6,742 bases of DNA from UBA1081 sp964443825 (lineage in GTDB: Bacteria; Bacillota; Clostridia; Oscillospirales; Acutalibacteraceae), in NCBI GenBank assembly GCA_964443825.1, contig CAYUEV010000063.1, positions 1-6,742 on the forward strand, given 5' to 3'. Made by a program: the position numbers and the translations under genes. Positions 6,718 to 6,742 of this stretch are shown piece by piece (position 1 is the first letter of the stretch; every line of letters starts with the position of its first letter). A model generated the notes under the pieces. It searched no databases. It was not told the origin of the DNA and worked only from the letters and a program-made list of their open reading frames with translations.

Positions 6718-6742
6718 CTCCCGCCGAAAATCACGGCGGGAG
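6718..6742 (+). terminator. Probable operon terminator hairpin, cut by the window end
   Basis: CTCCCGCCG (6718-6726) and CGGCGGGAG (6734-6742) form a perfect 9-bp GC-rich stem with the loop AAAATCA, starting nine bases after the hydrolase stop. The window ends on the last stem base, so the T run expected of an intrinsic terminator cannot be seen. Position and stability make termination the best reading. Confidence 0.75.

Overview
This 6.7 kb window looks like chromosomal DNA of an anaerobic Gram-positive bacterium, most likely of the class Clostridia (Bacillota). The indications are purine-rich ribosome binding sites 6-9 bases before the ATG codons, AT-rich intergenic DNA, frequent TTA leucine and AGA arginine codons, and protein families typical of Clostridia. 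All five genes end in TAA and the standard code fits throughout. The taxonomic call is inference. I see no mobile element, CRISPR array, tRNA or rRNA.

Left part (1-1677, plus strand). An AT-rich leader holds an imperfect 29-bp-period direct repeat and two TTGACA boxes. A good promoter there leads into a single-pass membrane protein with an N-terminal zinc ribbon and an extracellular domain. A compact hairpin-plus-T-run terminator follows, and the uracil-DNA glycosylase gene (ung) starts only 12 bases after it.

Middle part (1678-2634). A HAD-superfamily IIA (NagD-like) phosphatase lies on the minus strand. It converges on ung with an 18-base gap. It diverges from the next operon across a 150-base AT-rich region that carries one good sigma-70-type promoter in each direction.

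Right part (2583-6742, plus strand). A two-gene operon encodes a Gfo/Idh/MocA-family NAD(P)-dependent oxidoreductase and, 16 bases later, a large (1028 aa) signal-less glycoside hydrolase-like protein distantly resembling the GH106/GH42-type enzymes. A 9-bp GC-rich hairpin ends the window and probably the transcript. The pair suggests intracellular handling of an imported glycoside or modified sugar, with the hydrolase splitting the glycoside and the oxidoreductase changing the redox state of a sugar before or after cleavage. The substrate cannot be read from the sequence. This operon is the most likely place for undescribed biochemistry here; the rest is mainly housekeeping.
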